A stretch of DNA of 64,000 nucleotides. It comes from Gavia stellata (lineage: Eukaryota; Chordata; Aves; Gaviiformes; Gaviidae). Below, piece after piece: positions 45,301 through 57,299 of this stretch; position 1 is the first letter of the stretch, and every line of letters begins with the position of its first letter. Both the position numbers and the translations under genes were made by a program. Location of the stretch: NCBI RefSeq assembly GCF_030936135.1, contig NW_026777121.1, positions 496,001-560,000 on the forward strand. The letters run 5' to 3'. A model generated the notes under the pieces. That model did no database searches, was not told the DNA's origin, and saw only the letters and a program-made list of their open reading frames with translations.

Positions 45301-48300
45301 AGGCCGCACCTCGAATGCTGTGTTCAGTTTTGGGCCCCTCACTACAAGAAGGATATTGAGGTGCTGGAGCATGTCCAGAGAATGGCGACGAAGCTGGTGA
45401 GGGGTCTGGAGCACAAGTCTTGTGAGGAGCGGCTGAGGGAGTTGAGGTTGTTCAGCCTGGAGAAGAGGAGGCTCAGGGGAGACCTTATCGCTCTTTAAAA
45501 ACTACCTGAAAGGGAGTTGCAGTGAGGTGGGTGTTGGTCTCTTCGCCCAAGTGACTAGCGACAGGACAAGAGGAAATGGCCACAAGTTGCACCAGGGGAG
45601 GTTTAGATTGGATATTAGGAAAACTTTCTTTCCTGAGAGAGTGGGGAAGCACTGGAACAGGCTGCCCAGGGAGGTGGTGGAGTCACCATCACTGGAGGGG
45701 TTCAAGGAACGTGTGGACATGGCATTGCGGGACATGGTTTAGTGGGCATGGTGGTGTTGGGGTGATGGTTGGACTTGATGATCTTACAGGTCTTTTCCAA
45801 CCTTAGTGATTCTGTGATTTTGTGATTCTGTGAGATGTATTGGCATTTTGAGCTTGGGCAGTTTGTCTCACTGTATGGTAACAGCAGACATTTACCAAAA
45901 TTGTTCACATTTACACCCCCCGAAGGTAGAATAATAAATTAGGCTCTTTATTTCTATGGCATAAATACTGTGCTAGATACCTCACGGATGACGAAACCAA
46001 AGACCTGGAAGTGCTTGCCTGTGATCGCGGCTGTTTCACAGTTTGCGACCAAAAGCTCTGTGACACCTCGGTTACGCAGGTCAGTAAGTGAGGCACCACC
46101 GTGCCAAAACCCACCAAAACGCTCACGTTGATTTGGACAAATTCATGTTGAACAGCAGAATGTTCAGATTCATTCCGTGCTTATGCAGAAACCAACTTTC
46201 TGCACTGTCAAGTTGTTCAAAGTAGTTGTTTAAGTAGTTTTTTGAAATAATTTCATATAATACAAATGAATAAATAAATATCTGAATATATAAATGTTTA
46301 CCAAAAAAGCCTCAAATGAAAATGGACATTATCATTTTATCGATGACTTCAAAAATATATTGTGTATGCGCATCTGTAAATTCCTTTACATTTTTTCTGT
46401 GATTTCCAGTTCTCTGCCATTTCACAGCAAGCGTGTAAAAAAATTTTGCTTCGCACAGTCTGCGAGTAATTGCGGGTTGTTGAGCTTTAGCTTAAGTAGC
46501 TTTACGCGTGGAAAGGAGAAGAGAGAGGACTCGGCATGGAGAATCCCTTTTGTCACTCAGTAGTGGCCACAGCTGTTAGATCAAAGGGAAATTCTCACAC
46601 CGTTTCACTGCAATTGTGATTCCAGTGTAGAGAACAGAAAACTTTGGGCTGAAAGCAACGTAGCCATGAGAAAATGGAAGAATAATTGAAAGAATTATGC
46701 CTCTTCTAATAGTCTGAATATATTATCAACTGGGTTGGAAAATTCCTTAACCGTGATTACATTAGCTTATGTGACGTATCAAGATACTCGGAAAATTAGT
46801 GGCCTTAAAGACCAAACTGTTATAGTTGTGAAAGCTCCTCCAGAAACAAGACTTGAAGTGCCTGACCCAGTGGAGGTAAGGAGAACCTGGCTTTTCCTGC
46901 CAGGTTATAGATCATTTTTCTATAGATGGAGCAAGTGTGTTGAGTCTTACTGTGGTAACTGATGCCCAGGTTGGATTATAATTGGCATACAGTCCTATAT
47001 TCATCCGTCTTATGAACTTTGGAAGTGGTTTTTTTTTTTTAAAGGAAGGGGAATCTTAAAAACCGTTTTATACAAAGCGATCATTATTCATTCCTTTTCC
47101 CTCAATTCCAGCGTTCCTTCAGAGGAATCCACACTATTTACAGGTTATTCTCTTTTGCCATACTTTATGTAAAGAGCAGCTCTTCCTTGACAGTTGAAAT
47201 TTCCTGTTTGCAACCATGTCAAATCTCTCTCTTAAGAGACTCAGCTCTTCTTTTTTTTTTTTTGCTTTGTGTAGTTTTAGTTATAAAATTCATGGCCAAC
47301 TCAGTGCCTTAAGCGTCTTGATGACTCATATTATTGATATCCTAATTTATTGAGACATATGTTTTCATGTAGGATTTTCTTTTCTGAAGTGTTAGTTATT
47401 GTAGAAATGTGTTTTACTCCTAGAATCCATTCTTGCCCTTCCTTCTTCCATCATCATCTTTGCTTCATTGACACTGATTTTACACATCTGTGTAAAACAT
47501 TGTGCATTCTGCTAGTGCACTTTTTGTTTGCTATCGTGAAGTCTGTAGGGGATGGGGATTTCCTTTCCCATTTTATGAAAAGTACTTCTGTTTCTGAAGC
47601 TGTCTGTGTTCATCCCAAGTGGCAAGCGATAGGACAAGAGGAAATGGCCACAACTTGTGCCAGGGGAGGTTTAGATTGGATATTAGGAAAAATTTCTTTC
47701 CTGAGAGAGTGGGGAAGCACTGGAACAGGCTGCCCAGGGAGGTGGTGGAGTCACCATCACTGGAGGGGTTCAAGGAACGTGTGGACGTGGCATTGCGGGA
47801 CATGGTTTAGTGGGCATGGTGGTGTTGGGGTGATGGTTGGACTTGATGATCTTACAGGTCTTTTCCAACCTTAGTGATTCTGTGATCTGTGTCCCTTTTC
47901 TGTTGCCCCTTGCTACTCAAGCCACAGCCTCTCTCTCTCTGAGTGCCAGCTTTTGTATATGAGATGTCTGGCTCTCATTCTTTCATCCTCACTCTGTTTC
48001 TTTTCCTTACCTCAGGTAGATGTCTAGGGTAGCTCAGCTGCTTCTCCCTTCCCTTAGCTGATGTCACAGTCGCAGAAAAAAATGCTTCAGGTGGCTTTTC
48101 TTTGAAGATATCCTCAGGGAGTAGCTTTACTTTTCTTCATTCCTCTCATGGTTTATGAACCACATGGTTCAGCTGCTCCTGGGATTTTCTCTCTTGGGGG
48201 CAAAAGTGCGCTGCTTTACAATTCCCGGTTGTTATGACAGAGCCGAGTATGTTGTGCAAAGGCGAATAATTTGCACGAGCCACTGCTTTAGAGATTCAAA

Positions 48301-51189
48301 AATGTACCTGATTTCTTCTCTCAGGGAGCAATGAGACATAGGGCTAAACCCCAGAAAGCCCCGTGCTGCCTTCATACCTCTGTGTTACTCCTGCATCCCT
48401 ACCGCTGGGCTGGTTCCACCGCACCCAGGGCCGGCTGCTGCCGGGCGGGCAGGACCAGACTCCGGATTCCCTGTCGCTTCCTTCCCTAAGATTATTCTCT
48501 ACTTGCTTAGGCCCATTATGGTTTCCATCCTTTTTTTCCCCTGCCTGTGTCCTTCATTTCCCCTTTGAACCTAGGTGCAGGTTTCGGAAGAATAAATCAT
48601 TTTGCTGCAGTGAGGAAGGGATGTCTTTTATCAGTATCCATAAATCTATACTGTTATCGTTGCTTGCTTTCCTGTTTCTTTCCTCTAGGCATTACGCTTT
48701 GATTTTTTAATTCAGTGAAAACAGGCGGGTAGAGGGAGATGCACACAATCATTAAAACTAGCGCCTAGACCTCCCTTATCCCCTATACCCAACTTCCTCA
48801 TTTAATTTTCAGCTTCAGGCAGTACAAGTCCTATTTCTTTCTCTCATTTGCAGTTACATCTCAGTGTCTTTTTTTGCATACCTCAGTCACTCAACAGTAC
48901 CTTCCCCAACTCCTGCTCTTCCCATCTCCTTTTTTCTAATTATCTATAGCGTTGCCCTGAGTACTCTTCACTGTTTTCTGTGCCCTGGGGTATCCCTGTT
49001 CGGTTGTTGCTCTCTGTATTTGTAAATGCTGTCTCCTACGCTGTGTAACTGTCAGAACGCAAATAACACGAGGAACTTTTTGTCGAAGGGCACAATAAAA
49101 TGTATTTGAAAGAAGTCTGCAAAGAGGTATATCATGCCCGTACTCCTGCTTTTTAAAACTATTAATGTAATACAGCTGGAGCAGGTTTATTTTTAACTGG
49201 AGTCATTTATGATTTTGTTTCATAAGACCACGAGCAACTTTGCAGATTTTCTGTCTATATATGTCATCTTCTTGTACTGCATCAGTGTGTGAAAGTTAAG
49301 AAAAAAATATTTCTTGAGATTAATTAGGAGTTCCTGTTATTCAGAAACACCATCAAAATTAGAGCTGCTGCCTTGAGGGGGCAGAAAGACTTACATCAAC
49401 AAGTTTGGGTGAAGAAAATGGCATCTTTTTTCTTCTTTTGTTATTTGGAAAAACTTCCCTGATAAACAGGGGGACTTACATACACCTACTTGAGATCAGT
49501 GGGAATTAGTGCTGAAGGTTTTTGGATGAGCGAGAAGGATGTTTTGGCATTGTTTAAAAGCAGAAACGTTTACACAAATACATCCAATAATGTTGTTATG
49601 AATAGTAACAAAACCTGTGACTTGCATCCCATAGTCCCATGACATCAGAGCACTCCAGGTTATTATGGTTGTAGGAAAATGTTAGGAGTTCAATCCTTCA
49701 TACCTCTCTGGTTATGATACAACACATAAAACGGTGGGCTTCTGCGGTGTCTGTCCTACAGACAGGGGGAAAAGCTTTTATGTTCTCTCCAGTCTACAAG
49801 AGACATCAGCCAAGCCTTTCACATCTTCAAAAAAATCCATGGGGGATTTCAGGTTCTTTTGATTTGTAAACGATGTATTCCACCACTCGCACCCCAACAA
49901 GAATTTACTCGGTGTCATCAATGTTCTGTCGTGTTCATTGGTGTAACACCTTACTGAGGTTTCTTTTGTTAGCAGCGTGCATTGATACGTTTCTCTAGTA
50001 CTCAAGGACCTATTGAAGTTTACCTGTGCCCAGAGGAAAACGATGCCCTCAGTCCAATGAAAGCCTATAGTCAGGACCACAAGGGAAATATTTCCAAAAC
50101 CATTTCCAAAGGTAAAAATATTTCTTTGTGATACTAACGGCCTTCCTTCGTGCTCTCATTCAAGATTTCATTTTAAACTTCAGATATCCAGCTCTGATTT
50201 TTTGGCTTTATTTTTCTAGGAAGCGAAAAGCTAAGGTATCCATTTTCCACTCTGCCTGTCTGGTTGAGAGAGGGGGAAATATGTTTAAACAACTGATGCA
50301 GAAGAAAAATAAGTTTCATATTTGCATATCCGATGGAACTATGGGAACTAAGTTTGTGCAATATTGAAGAAACAAACAGTTTTGTTCCTTTTGCGTTTTC
50401 AAGACGGGAGCAGCAACGATTCGCCTCAACGCCAGAGGCAGAAATCTCTGTGTAAGGGTACATGCAGCTACGCAGTGTCACTGATGGCGTCTGTTGCCTA
50501 GACAGTTTTCACTTTGACTATGAGTTGTACCGAAAAATGGACATCTCCTCTCACTACGCTTGATTTGGTTTTTTTCCCCCAGTAGTTGTTTGAACCTTGT
50601 AAAATAATTTTTTAGTAGAAAAGTCAGAGGGGATAGCAACACGCCTATTTTTGAGCAGCCCTTTGTAACATGTCAAAAACAAGCTAGAAATTATATGGAG
50701 GCCATTTTTTGTTGAAGTGATCCTTTATGAAAGGCCCTTTACACAGTGGTTACTTTGTTTGATCAGTGTCTAGTATTTCTAATGAGATTAAACAGGTCAT
50801 CTTTATTTTTTTCTCTCCCTCCTCTTCCAGAAGCGGCTTCTGCTAACTCAGGACAAGGTGACTGCTCAGTAAATATGGCAACAATCTCTCCGTTGGCTTC
50901 TCCAGCCAACCTTCTCCAGCAGACCGAGGACCAAATTCCCCCAAACTTTGAAGGACCCTTTGTGAATTTGCTGCCTCCTCTGCTTCAGGAAGATTATTTG
51001 CTGAGCCTTGGGGATGAAGAAGGCATCAGTGACCTCTTTGATGCTTACGATTTAGAGAAGCTTCCTTCATTGGTGGATGAATTTCTAACAGCTGATTGTC
51101 TTAAACGCTGTCCGTATCTAAATCGTGGTTTTAACGGAATGAACAAACCTGCCATCATTCCGAGTTGTCCCCTACTTACTGTCAAATAG
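39313..51189 (+). CDS. E2F3: E2F3 transcription factor, exons 2-7, 5' exon not found
   Basis: Cell-cycle transcription factor that binds DNA with a DP partner and is held by retinoblastoma protein. Exons are join(39313..39424,41703..41925,42499..42657,46761..46875,49976..50111,50831..51189). Phases agree throughout and no internal stop is met. Exon 2 has the cyclin A-binding motif KRRLELGES. Exon 3 is the winged-helix DNA-binding domain (RRIYDIT), exons 4-5 the dimerisation and marked-box region, and exon 7 the RB-binding segment ([20 protein letters not shown]). Oddities against vertebrate E2F3 as I know it are W for R in KTRYDTSL, G for V in ITNVLEG, a diverged start of exon 6, and a C-terminus that leaves the usual LVEDFMCS end and runs about 35 residues further. 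Exon 4/5 is joined across an AT-AC intron. It could be a fast-evolving ortholog or a decaying duplicate. Confidence 0.88.
39425..41702. other. E2F3 intron 2, with CpG-rich stretch at 39,480-39,800
   Basis: The first 350 bases after exon 2 are GC- and CpG-rich with no clear exon. They could be an old regulatory element or a degenerate insertion. Introns 3 (41,926-42,498) and 6 (50,112-50,830) hold nothing recognisable. Confidence 0.4.
42658..46760 (+). other. AT-AC U12-type intron of E2F3 (intron 4), 4.1 kb
   Basis: The intron starts with ATATCCTTTT, the U12 5' splice-site consensus, and ends in AC at 46,760. A U12 branch site TTCCTTAAC lies at 46,743-46,751, about 10 bases before the 3' end, the usual distance. 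Splicing here makes the codon AG|A and restores [11 protein letters not shown]; no GT-AG alternative does. E2F family genes are known to carry a minor-spliceosome intron at this place. A CR1 element fills 1.4 kb of it. The rest (42.66-44.38 and 45.84-46.76 kb) shows nothing else I recognise. Confidence 0.92.
44380..45833 (+). mobile_element. CR1 LINE, 5'-truncated, with reverse transcriptase and 3' end
   Basis: The copy keeps a long part of ORF2: the RT fingers and palm ([42 protein letters not shown]) and the C-terminal part ([35 protein letters not shown]). It ends in the typical CR1 tail of ATTCTGTG-like repeats at 45,805-45,832. ORF2 is interrupted by in-frame stops near 45,022 and 45,064, and by an early stop at 45,496 before the ...[17 protein letters not shown] block, which is in another frame. 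The copy is therefore inactive. It lies in the same orientation as E2F3, within the U12 intron. Confidence 0.93.
46876..49975. other. E2F3 intron 5 with a CR1 tail
   Basis: Apart from the CR1 fragment at 47,618-47,888 and several poly-T runs, no exon or other repeat is recognised. Confidence 0.4.
47618..47888 (+). mobile_element. CR1 LINE 3'-end fragment in E2F3 intron 5
   Basis: It repeats the last 270 bases of the CR1 at 44,380-45,833 with few differences, from the DRTRGNGHN block through [19 protein letters not shown] to the TTAGTGATTCTGTGAT end. The likeness suggests both copies belong to the same young subfamily. Confidence 0.9.
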
Positions 51190-53083
51190 CATTATTAAAT
51201 AAACTAGGCTCTCGAACAGTGCTGATCTTTTAATTAAGTACTCCCTGAAATACTATAAAGAACAAGGGAAGGCTTTTACAGCAAGGCCTTCTCCTTGCCC
51301 CTGAGCTCCAGTGCCTTGTGAGTCAGCAAGCGCAAGCAGGCGACCGTAAATGTTTTGTCTTCACACTCCCCCAGTCTCTGCTTACCCTGACAAGGGGGCT
51401 TACGGAGGAGGGCTCAATGAACTGGTTTAGTCCTAAATAACAATTTTATAATAGTATTTCAGGTTGTGCCTTCTGCAGAGAATGCATGTCTTTTGAGTGT
51501 CACAACACGGGTTGTACCTGCAGTGAACGTAAAGATGAAGTAATGCAAAAGCGTGCAATGGGATTCTTCAGCTCCTTGTGGGAATGTTTAAATTGCTGTC
51601 ATAATGCTCATTTTGAGCTCTGTATATGTCTCATTATGAGGTCAAATACTTATGTCCTTAAAAGCTTTTAATGAAAAAATACACTGTAAATGTAGTGTAT
51701 ATTGCAGATATTGAAAAGTATAAAGTTCTGCCACTGCTCGTAGTAATCACAGATTTTTAAAAATGCTTGTGTGTGTGCGTGAAAGTAGATTTTGTTGGTT
51801 GTTTCTTTAAACTGGAACGAAGATGCACAGTTCAATTTTACTGCCCCCAGTGTGCATTAGAACTGGTACATAAATTTCTGTGGTACTAAGTGGGGCTTTG
51901 TGTTAAGTGCCTACTAGAGATGCACTGTGGGTTTTTCCCTCTATGGAAAACACGTATGCCAAGCTTTGTTTGTTCAATAGATCATATTTATCTCGGTGGG
52001 TTAGCTTCCTCTGCTTACAGCTTTTTCTAATTCTCTTTGCCAGCAAAATGGAACTAATTTTTTTCCAAAGTATCTAACTGTAAGTACCACATCAACTGAA
52101 TTGCATTTATTTTTTGAAGATCTTTGAGAGTATAGTATAGTACCAATATTTATTTTTTGAACGTGAGAGGAATTCTAAGAAGTCTTAAATAATTTTTTTT
52201 TTTGCGTGTAAAATACGTTGCCGTGTTCTGGGCTAAATTAATGTAATGTTGATTAGATGATGCCCATATAATCCTTTTGTTTCCATTTCTGTTCTGCTTG
52301 TCTGACACACTCAGAAAATTAGTACTATTTGTACTGTAGTAGAATATTGTGTATGCAGGTTTTCTGGTACCATTGAGTTGCTGCTATGAAAGCTCACACA
52401 TGAAAAGGCAAGCAGTCCCAGTACTAATAAGAAAACTGTATGACTGTGTGAGTTTTGGAATGTAACAAATGTATGAAGGGCAACACATAAAGAACTGTAA
52501 AACAGTGTTAAGTGTGTGTTTGTTTGTACAAATGTGGGCATAGATCATTCAGCGGTGGTATTTAAGTTGACGTATGTTCTCAACTCACACTTTAGTTACC
52601 TAGCAGTTTTGTCCAATAGAATTAATTTGTAAACACTGCCAGAATATTTTCTAGCTGGTTTGTAATTTTTTAAGAGTTTTTTAAGATGTGGATGTGTAAA
52701 TAAAATTGCAGTATTTAAAGTTTTTGTCTTGTGGAAGAGGAAAGTTAAAAGTTGTGTGAGCGTGAAAATTTGCGAGACAAAGGGGCACTTCTGCGGGGGA
52801 AGAGAAAACAAAGACTTAACGCAGACCATCTCTTTTTGTACAAATTAAACAGTTGCCCCAATGTGTGGGGCCAAAATACTAATCTAATTTAGCTTTGCAT
52901 TGTATGCTAGTTTAAAAAGAAACCCTCTGTATAATACTGTAAAAAAAAAACCCAACCAAAAAAAGCTTTTATGGTGGGTTTTGTAAGTCGATTTATGAAA
53001 GGATGACCTGTTCCCTAGCTGTGATCTCACCACTTCAAATGGATGTAATTTGAGTAAATTTTGTATGGTAATGAATCAATAAA
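51190..53083 (+). other. E2F3 3' UTR with poly(A) signals
   Basis: A long A/T-rich stretch without ORFs follows the stop codon, in keeping with the long E2F3 3' UTR in other vertebrates. AATAAA signals lie at 52,699-52,704 and 53,078-53,083. The usual stop codon position (near 51,095) is passed, so the ORF runs about 90 bases into what would normally be 3' UTR. Confidence 0.6.
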
Positions 53084-53420
53084 AAGGATTTTTTAAAGAG
53101 TTTAGATTTGTATACAGCTCTCTATTCTTACTCTTGGTGCCTATCATGCTGCTTCTTGGAACCCAGCTGGTACTATTTTCATTATTAGTGCTCACACTCC
53201 TTTGACACCAGGTATGTTTCAATCCCTTTTTTTTAATTATGCTAACAAGAAGTTCAGCATTTTTTTTAAGCCAGAGTGAAACAAGAATAAAAGACACATG
53301 TAAAGAGACACAGTAGGAGATCCAGAGGTTGGGATAACACGGGTTTATTTTTATTTATCCCCCCACATGAATTATGAACAGACTTCTTGCAAACTTCATA
53401 GAAATTGGGTTATTCTAGGA

Positions 53421-53626
53421 TTAAATGACATGAAAGCGATCGTTGAGGAACTCTTTAACCTTCCTACTGATAATTCTCCAGAAGTCTCCTAATAGGAGCC
53501 TTGAAAAGAACGAGTTCTGGTTACTTGAGTCATCTCCAGCAGTCTCTTGCACCAGACATGCATTTACAAACTTGTACTCCCTTTCTGGTCTTGGTGCTGC
53601 CACCATTCTAGATGCATGGCCATCAA
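53421..53626 (-). CDS. Last coding exon of an unrecognised minus-strand gene
   Basis: On the minus strand, a strong acceptor (T-rich tract, then TTTTACTAG) precedes an open exon that ends in TAA at 53,421-53,423. An AATAAA follows at 53,344-53,349. The 67-codon product runs from DGHASRMVAAPRPEREYKF to LNDRFHVI and looks like real protein, with no repeats. It begins in phase 1 (TT completing a codon), which fits the exon at 56,642-56,726. The gene lies convergent to E2F3 and divergent from CDKAL1. I do not recognise it. Confidence 0.5.
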
Positions 53627-53699
53627 CTAGTAAAAGAAAAAAAAAACTATCAGGATAATAAAATCACAGTAATATGGTTGTTTGCTTAAATGTTACGCT

Positions 53700-55180
53700 T
53701 CTGAGCAAGTTGTATCTGTCTTGCATCTTCTACGCACACAAGGAGAAGGCTACTACTTCATCCCTTTATGCACTTGTCCCTACTCTGACTTCTGCACCCA
53801 GCAGTACCGAAAGGAAGGTTAGAGAAGATCCTCTGTTCTTCTACATTTCCAATAAAGAGTAACGGAGGGCTAGAGGACTGTGCTCTCCCTTTGAAGCAGA
53901 GACAGCAATAAATGTCCTCTTTCTGTCCTGGCTGTCATAGCTCCCTGGCCTGTTTGCAGTTTCTCTGTTCCACAGCTGCCATAAGCACTTTTTTATTCGC
54001 CCTTAGAATCTGCTACTGATTGCCACTTCTCCTGTCGTTTTCTCTCTGCTTTCTGTAGCTGCTTTGTAAACTTGGGATGTGCTGAGTTGCAGGAGGAAAA
54101 AACCAGCCCGTTCAACTACTTAGTTCTGCTCCCCTGAGCTAGCGCAGTGTACCTCAACATTATTCAGCGTACAAATATTACTTTCAGGGAGGCTTTATTG
54201 GGGCCCGTATGCGCTGCATTCCTTGGCTGCCAGCAGATGGAAAGGAATTCTGAGAAATCGGGCAAAACTGGCCTGAATGATAGGCAGCTACATGCTCCTT
54301 TACACACAGGAGAGGAGTTTAAAAAAAAAAAAAGAGGGGGGGGGGGGCGGTGTTCCTGCCCTTGAACCTACAGTGAGAACTTGTCCACCTACAAATGAGA
54401 CACCATCACTTTCTATTCTTTTTTGACTTATACCTGAAAGAGTCAGTTACACCACTGTCTTGATGCAGAGATGGACATTTTTGTTGTAGAAAGAAAGTAC
54501 AAAAGATATGTAAGGTACTTTTTCTGGCATGAGACATTGCTACATGTTTAGAAGCACCAAATTTAGCAGTATACGCTGATTTTTTCCTGTGTGTAACACA
54601 GTTAATGCACCATGCCATTGGTGTTCCCGGAGCCAACAATTCTCAAGGTTAAGTGAACCAAGAGCAGCTATAGCAAAGTCATGGAGTGGTAGTAACTAAA
54701 GCATAAACAAATAGAGTTCATCTCCCCATTTTCCTTTCCTTGCTGAGGCAAAAGCTGCCTGGATATTACTCTACAGCTGAGCAAAGATCAACAGAATGCT
54801 TTGCCTTTGTTACGTTCAGGAGCTTCTTTACCCACTTTTTTCTTTCTAAAACTTGACAGGGAGAAAGTGGCACAGCTAACAGAAAAAAACGGGTTACTCT
54901 CAATTCTGAAGGGCGCTGAATGTTGCTGACAAACGACCAGCCAAATTCTCCTAAATTGCAGGAATAGAAGAAGGAATCCAGTTTCTTCTATCTTGGAATC
55001 AGGACTCTCCTAAGAGGAATCTTAGGATTCCCCATTTTTTTCCTGCATGCCTTCCCACTTACTTTTCCACCCAGAACTGCATGTTAGTTATCTGAGAAGA
55101 AAGTTGTCATGGAAAAATTGGGCCCTCGCTTCCCTGGCTGTTTCCCTTCCCTAAGGACAGTGGTTGAGATGCTCTAAAAC
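53700..55180. other. Probable intron of the minus-strand gene; nothing recognised
   Basis: There is an A12-G10 run at about 54,320-54,347 and no convincing exon. The interval 55,940-56,640 is likewise empty to my reading. Confidence 0.35.
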
Positions 55181-55188
55181 AACTAAGG

Positions 55189-55668
55189 ATGTTCTCTTCT
55201 ACTAACCATGAGCTAAAACTGAGGTTTGCATTTTATTTTCCTAGTAGTTTTTGTATTTTCCAACTCCTGCAAAAACCTGGAATGACTTCAAACGGTGTCT
55301 CCGAGCCTACCACCCCTCTTCAGCAGGAAGTACGGTATGCCGGCAACTTGGAAAGCATGTATTCTAAAGCTCTTCTTTGGACATTCAAGGAACTGGAGCA
55401 TGTATATTGCCCGTCTATAGAAGGCCAGTACTGGAACTGGTATTGCCAGCTGCTGTCTCTTCAAGAGCAGTTTTCCCAGGTGGGTACAGAGAAGCTTTCT
55501 TCCTGCGGTCGAGAGATGGTAGGGAATCATCTGCTTCCCTTGCTACCTGCTGCACTACCAGCAGTCTGTGTGCAGCTTGATGTATTACGAACATGCTACA
55601 AAGCAATTCAGATTTGTGAGCTTCAAAAGCACTTAAAGGGTGTCTTCCATGTTGTGGCCACATCCTAG
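55189..55668 (+). CDS. Unrecognised ORF or exon cluster between E2F3 and CDKAL1
   Basis: A 159-codon frame on the plus strand. From MTSNGVSEPTTPLQQ at 55,282 on, its composition is protein-like (ALLWTFKELEHVYC, GQYWNWYCQLLSL). An acceptor-like CACCCCTCTTCAG ends at 55,323 and a donor CAG|GTGGGT lies near 55,480. Just after the stop another frame reads GLNRTVLAQGLLDIMNSWQRDK and ends at a donor-like AAAGTAAGG near 55,735. This could be two or three exons of a plus-strand gene, or a retrocopy with a frameshift. I do not recognise the family. Confidence 0.35.
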   Translation: MFSSTNHELKLRFAFYFPSSFCIFQLLQKPGMTSNGVSEPTTPLQQEVRYAGNLESMYSKALLWTFKELEHVYCPSIEGQYWNWYCQLLSLQEQFSQVGTEKLSSCGREMVGNHLLPLLPAALPAVCVQLDVLRTCYKAIQICELQKHLKGVFHVVATS

Positions 55669-56641
55669 GACTGAATAGGACTGTGCTGGCACAAGGGCTG
55701 CTTGATATTATGAATTCTTGGCAGCGGGACAAAGTAAGGACTCCGCCGGATCATGCTGAAACTGATCAGCACGGCCTGTTTATGTCACTAGGTATGGGAC
55801 TCACAGGTTATTCCTGCCTGGGAGCTGCTCTTGGAGCTCACTGCCTCCCCTTCACGAGTGGTGTTTTGTCAGTCTCGGCCATCGGGAGATTTTTGGATAC
55901 GTCTAGCAGGCTATCTGTGCTTTGCTTTTTTGAGTCAACCATAAAATAGCACTGATGTCAGCCCAGTTTTGTTTAACCAGAGCGGTAACACTTGGCTAGT
56001 CGAGATAACTGTGGGGTAGTGCAGTGCCGTGCTCCCAGAACAGAGAAGTTGAATTCAAGGACTGCATATGAAATACCTAGAAAACTGAAAAGAAGAAGGA
56101 AGGGACTCGCTAACCTTATCAGGAAGCAGTTATAATACTGATTGTCGTTACTGACATACCAAGGACTACTTACCCCGTACTATGAAGGAGGCTGTCTAGA
56201 GCAGATCAATGCGGCTACTGATTTTAAGATGTTTTCCTCCATTTTCTTCTGGGCTAAAAATGCTGCAAAAATAATGAATTACACATCACTCAGTCCCACT
56301 GAGAGTACCTCTGGAAAGTACTTGTGTGCTTAAACAAAGACCAATCACAAAGGCAAATGTATCTTAAGCTGTAAGGATGACTCTATCATGAGGCCAGGGT
56401 GATATTAATAGTGCTCAGTCCTGCCTAGAATGATTTGTTCTTAAAGATTGATTTAAATTAAGTGCTTGTTACTTTCTGTCCCAGTTTTTCCTCTTCAAAT
56501 CTCTGTTACTTTGTTCTCATTGTTATCCCTTTTTTGCCTGTGAACATTGTCAGGGAAGTGTGACATAAAGTGAGACCCAGTTTTTAAGAAAAAGGAGAGG
56601 GAGGGGAAGCGATATCACAGGTAGAAGTTGCCAAGTTTTAC

Positions 56642-56726
56642 CTGCTGGCACACCGATAGGCCTAGCATGGAATACGCTCAGGGCGTTCATTCGCTCTTCC
56701 TCCAGTTCGAGGGAGACCATCCTCTG
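56642..56726 (-). CDS. Internal exon of the unrecognised minus-strand gene
   Basis: On the minus strand, TCTCCAGATAG precedes an 85-base exon that is open in only one frame, MVSLELEEERMNALSVFHAR then PIGVPA, and ends at a donor CAG|GTAAAA. It ends with one base of a codon, matching the two bases that open the exon at 53,626, so the two can be joined as GVPA-V-DGHASR. The LEEERMNAL-FHARPI pattern resembles in style the short motifs of TPX2-like microtubule proteins, but this is weak. Upstream exons were not found. Confidence 0.45.
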
Positions 56727-57299
56727 CTATCTGGAGAATAGAATCATGATTCCAAAGGCTCCTTCTAAAGAGAGAAACTTCATGTTTGAAACACAATTAC
56801 AAGAAATGGTGATTTTTACACCCCAAAGCAGGCTACCCCAAAATAAAATAAATATGTTAAAGAGGCAGTATCAATAATCTTTTTAGGTTAACTGTGCATA
56901 TAAAAAAAAAGCAATAGCATTATGCTTGCCCTCTAGAACACGCTGATCAAGAAGGAAGCAGTACCTTTAACAATCTCTCTGCTCAGAGCCCTGGCTTTAC
57001 CCATCCACAGCCAGACTCATGGCTTCCAAAACATTAATCAGAAAAGTTGCTACTAGCCCTATATTGGCGGGAAACAATGCCAGAAACTTTAGCCATCTAA
57101 TATTAAATCCTTGGACCAACATCTTCCAGACTGACTGAACAGAAAAGCTGCTACCAGCATTGTATTTTGAGGAAATGAGCGATTAAAAAGAAAAGGGCTG
57201 TGGGCATGGCAGGCATCAATAGCTCGTCATTACGCGGAAACTTCCGAATCCAAGTGCTTTAACTGGCTTTTACTGCCGGACCTAGTTTTCACTCAAAAC

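Noticed and set aside
44383-45498. Reverse-transcriptase-like ORFs as a host gene in E2F3
   Set aside because: Sequence and 3' tail are those of a CR1 LINE, and the frame is interrupted.
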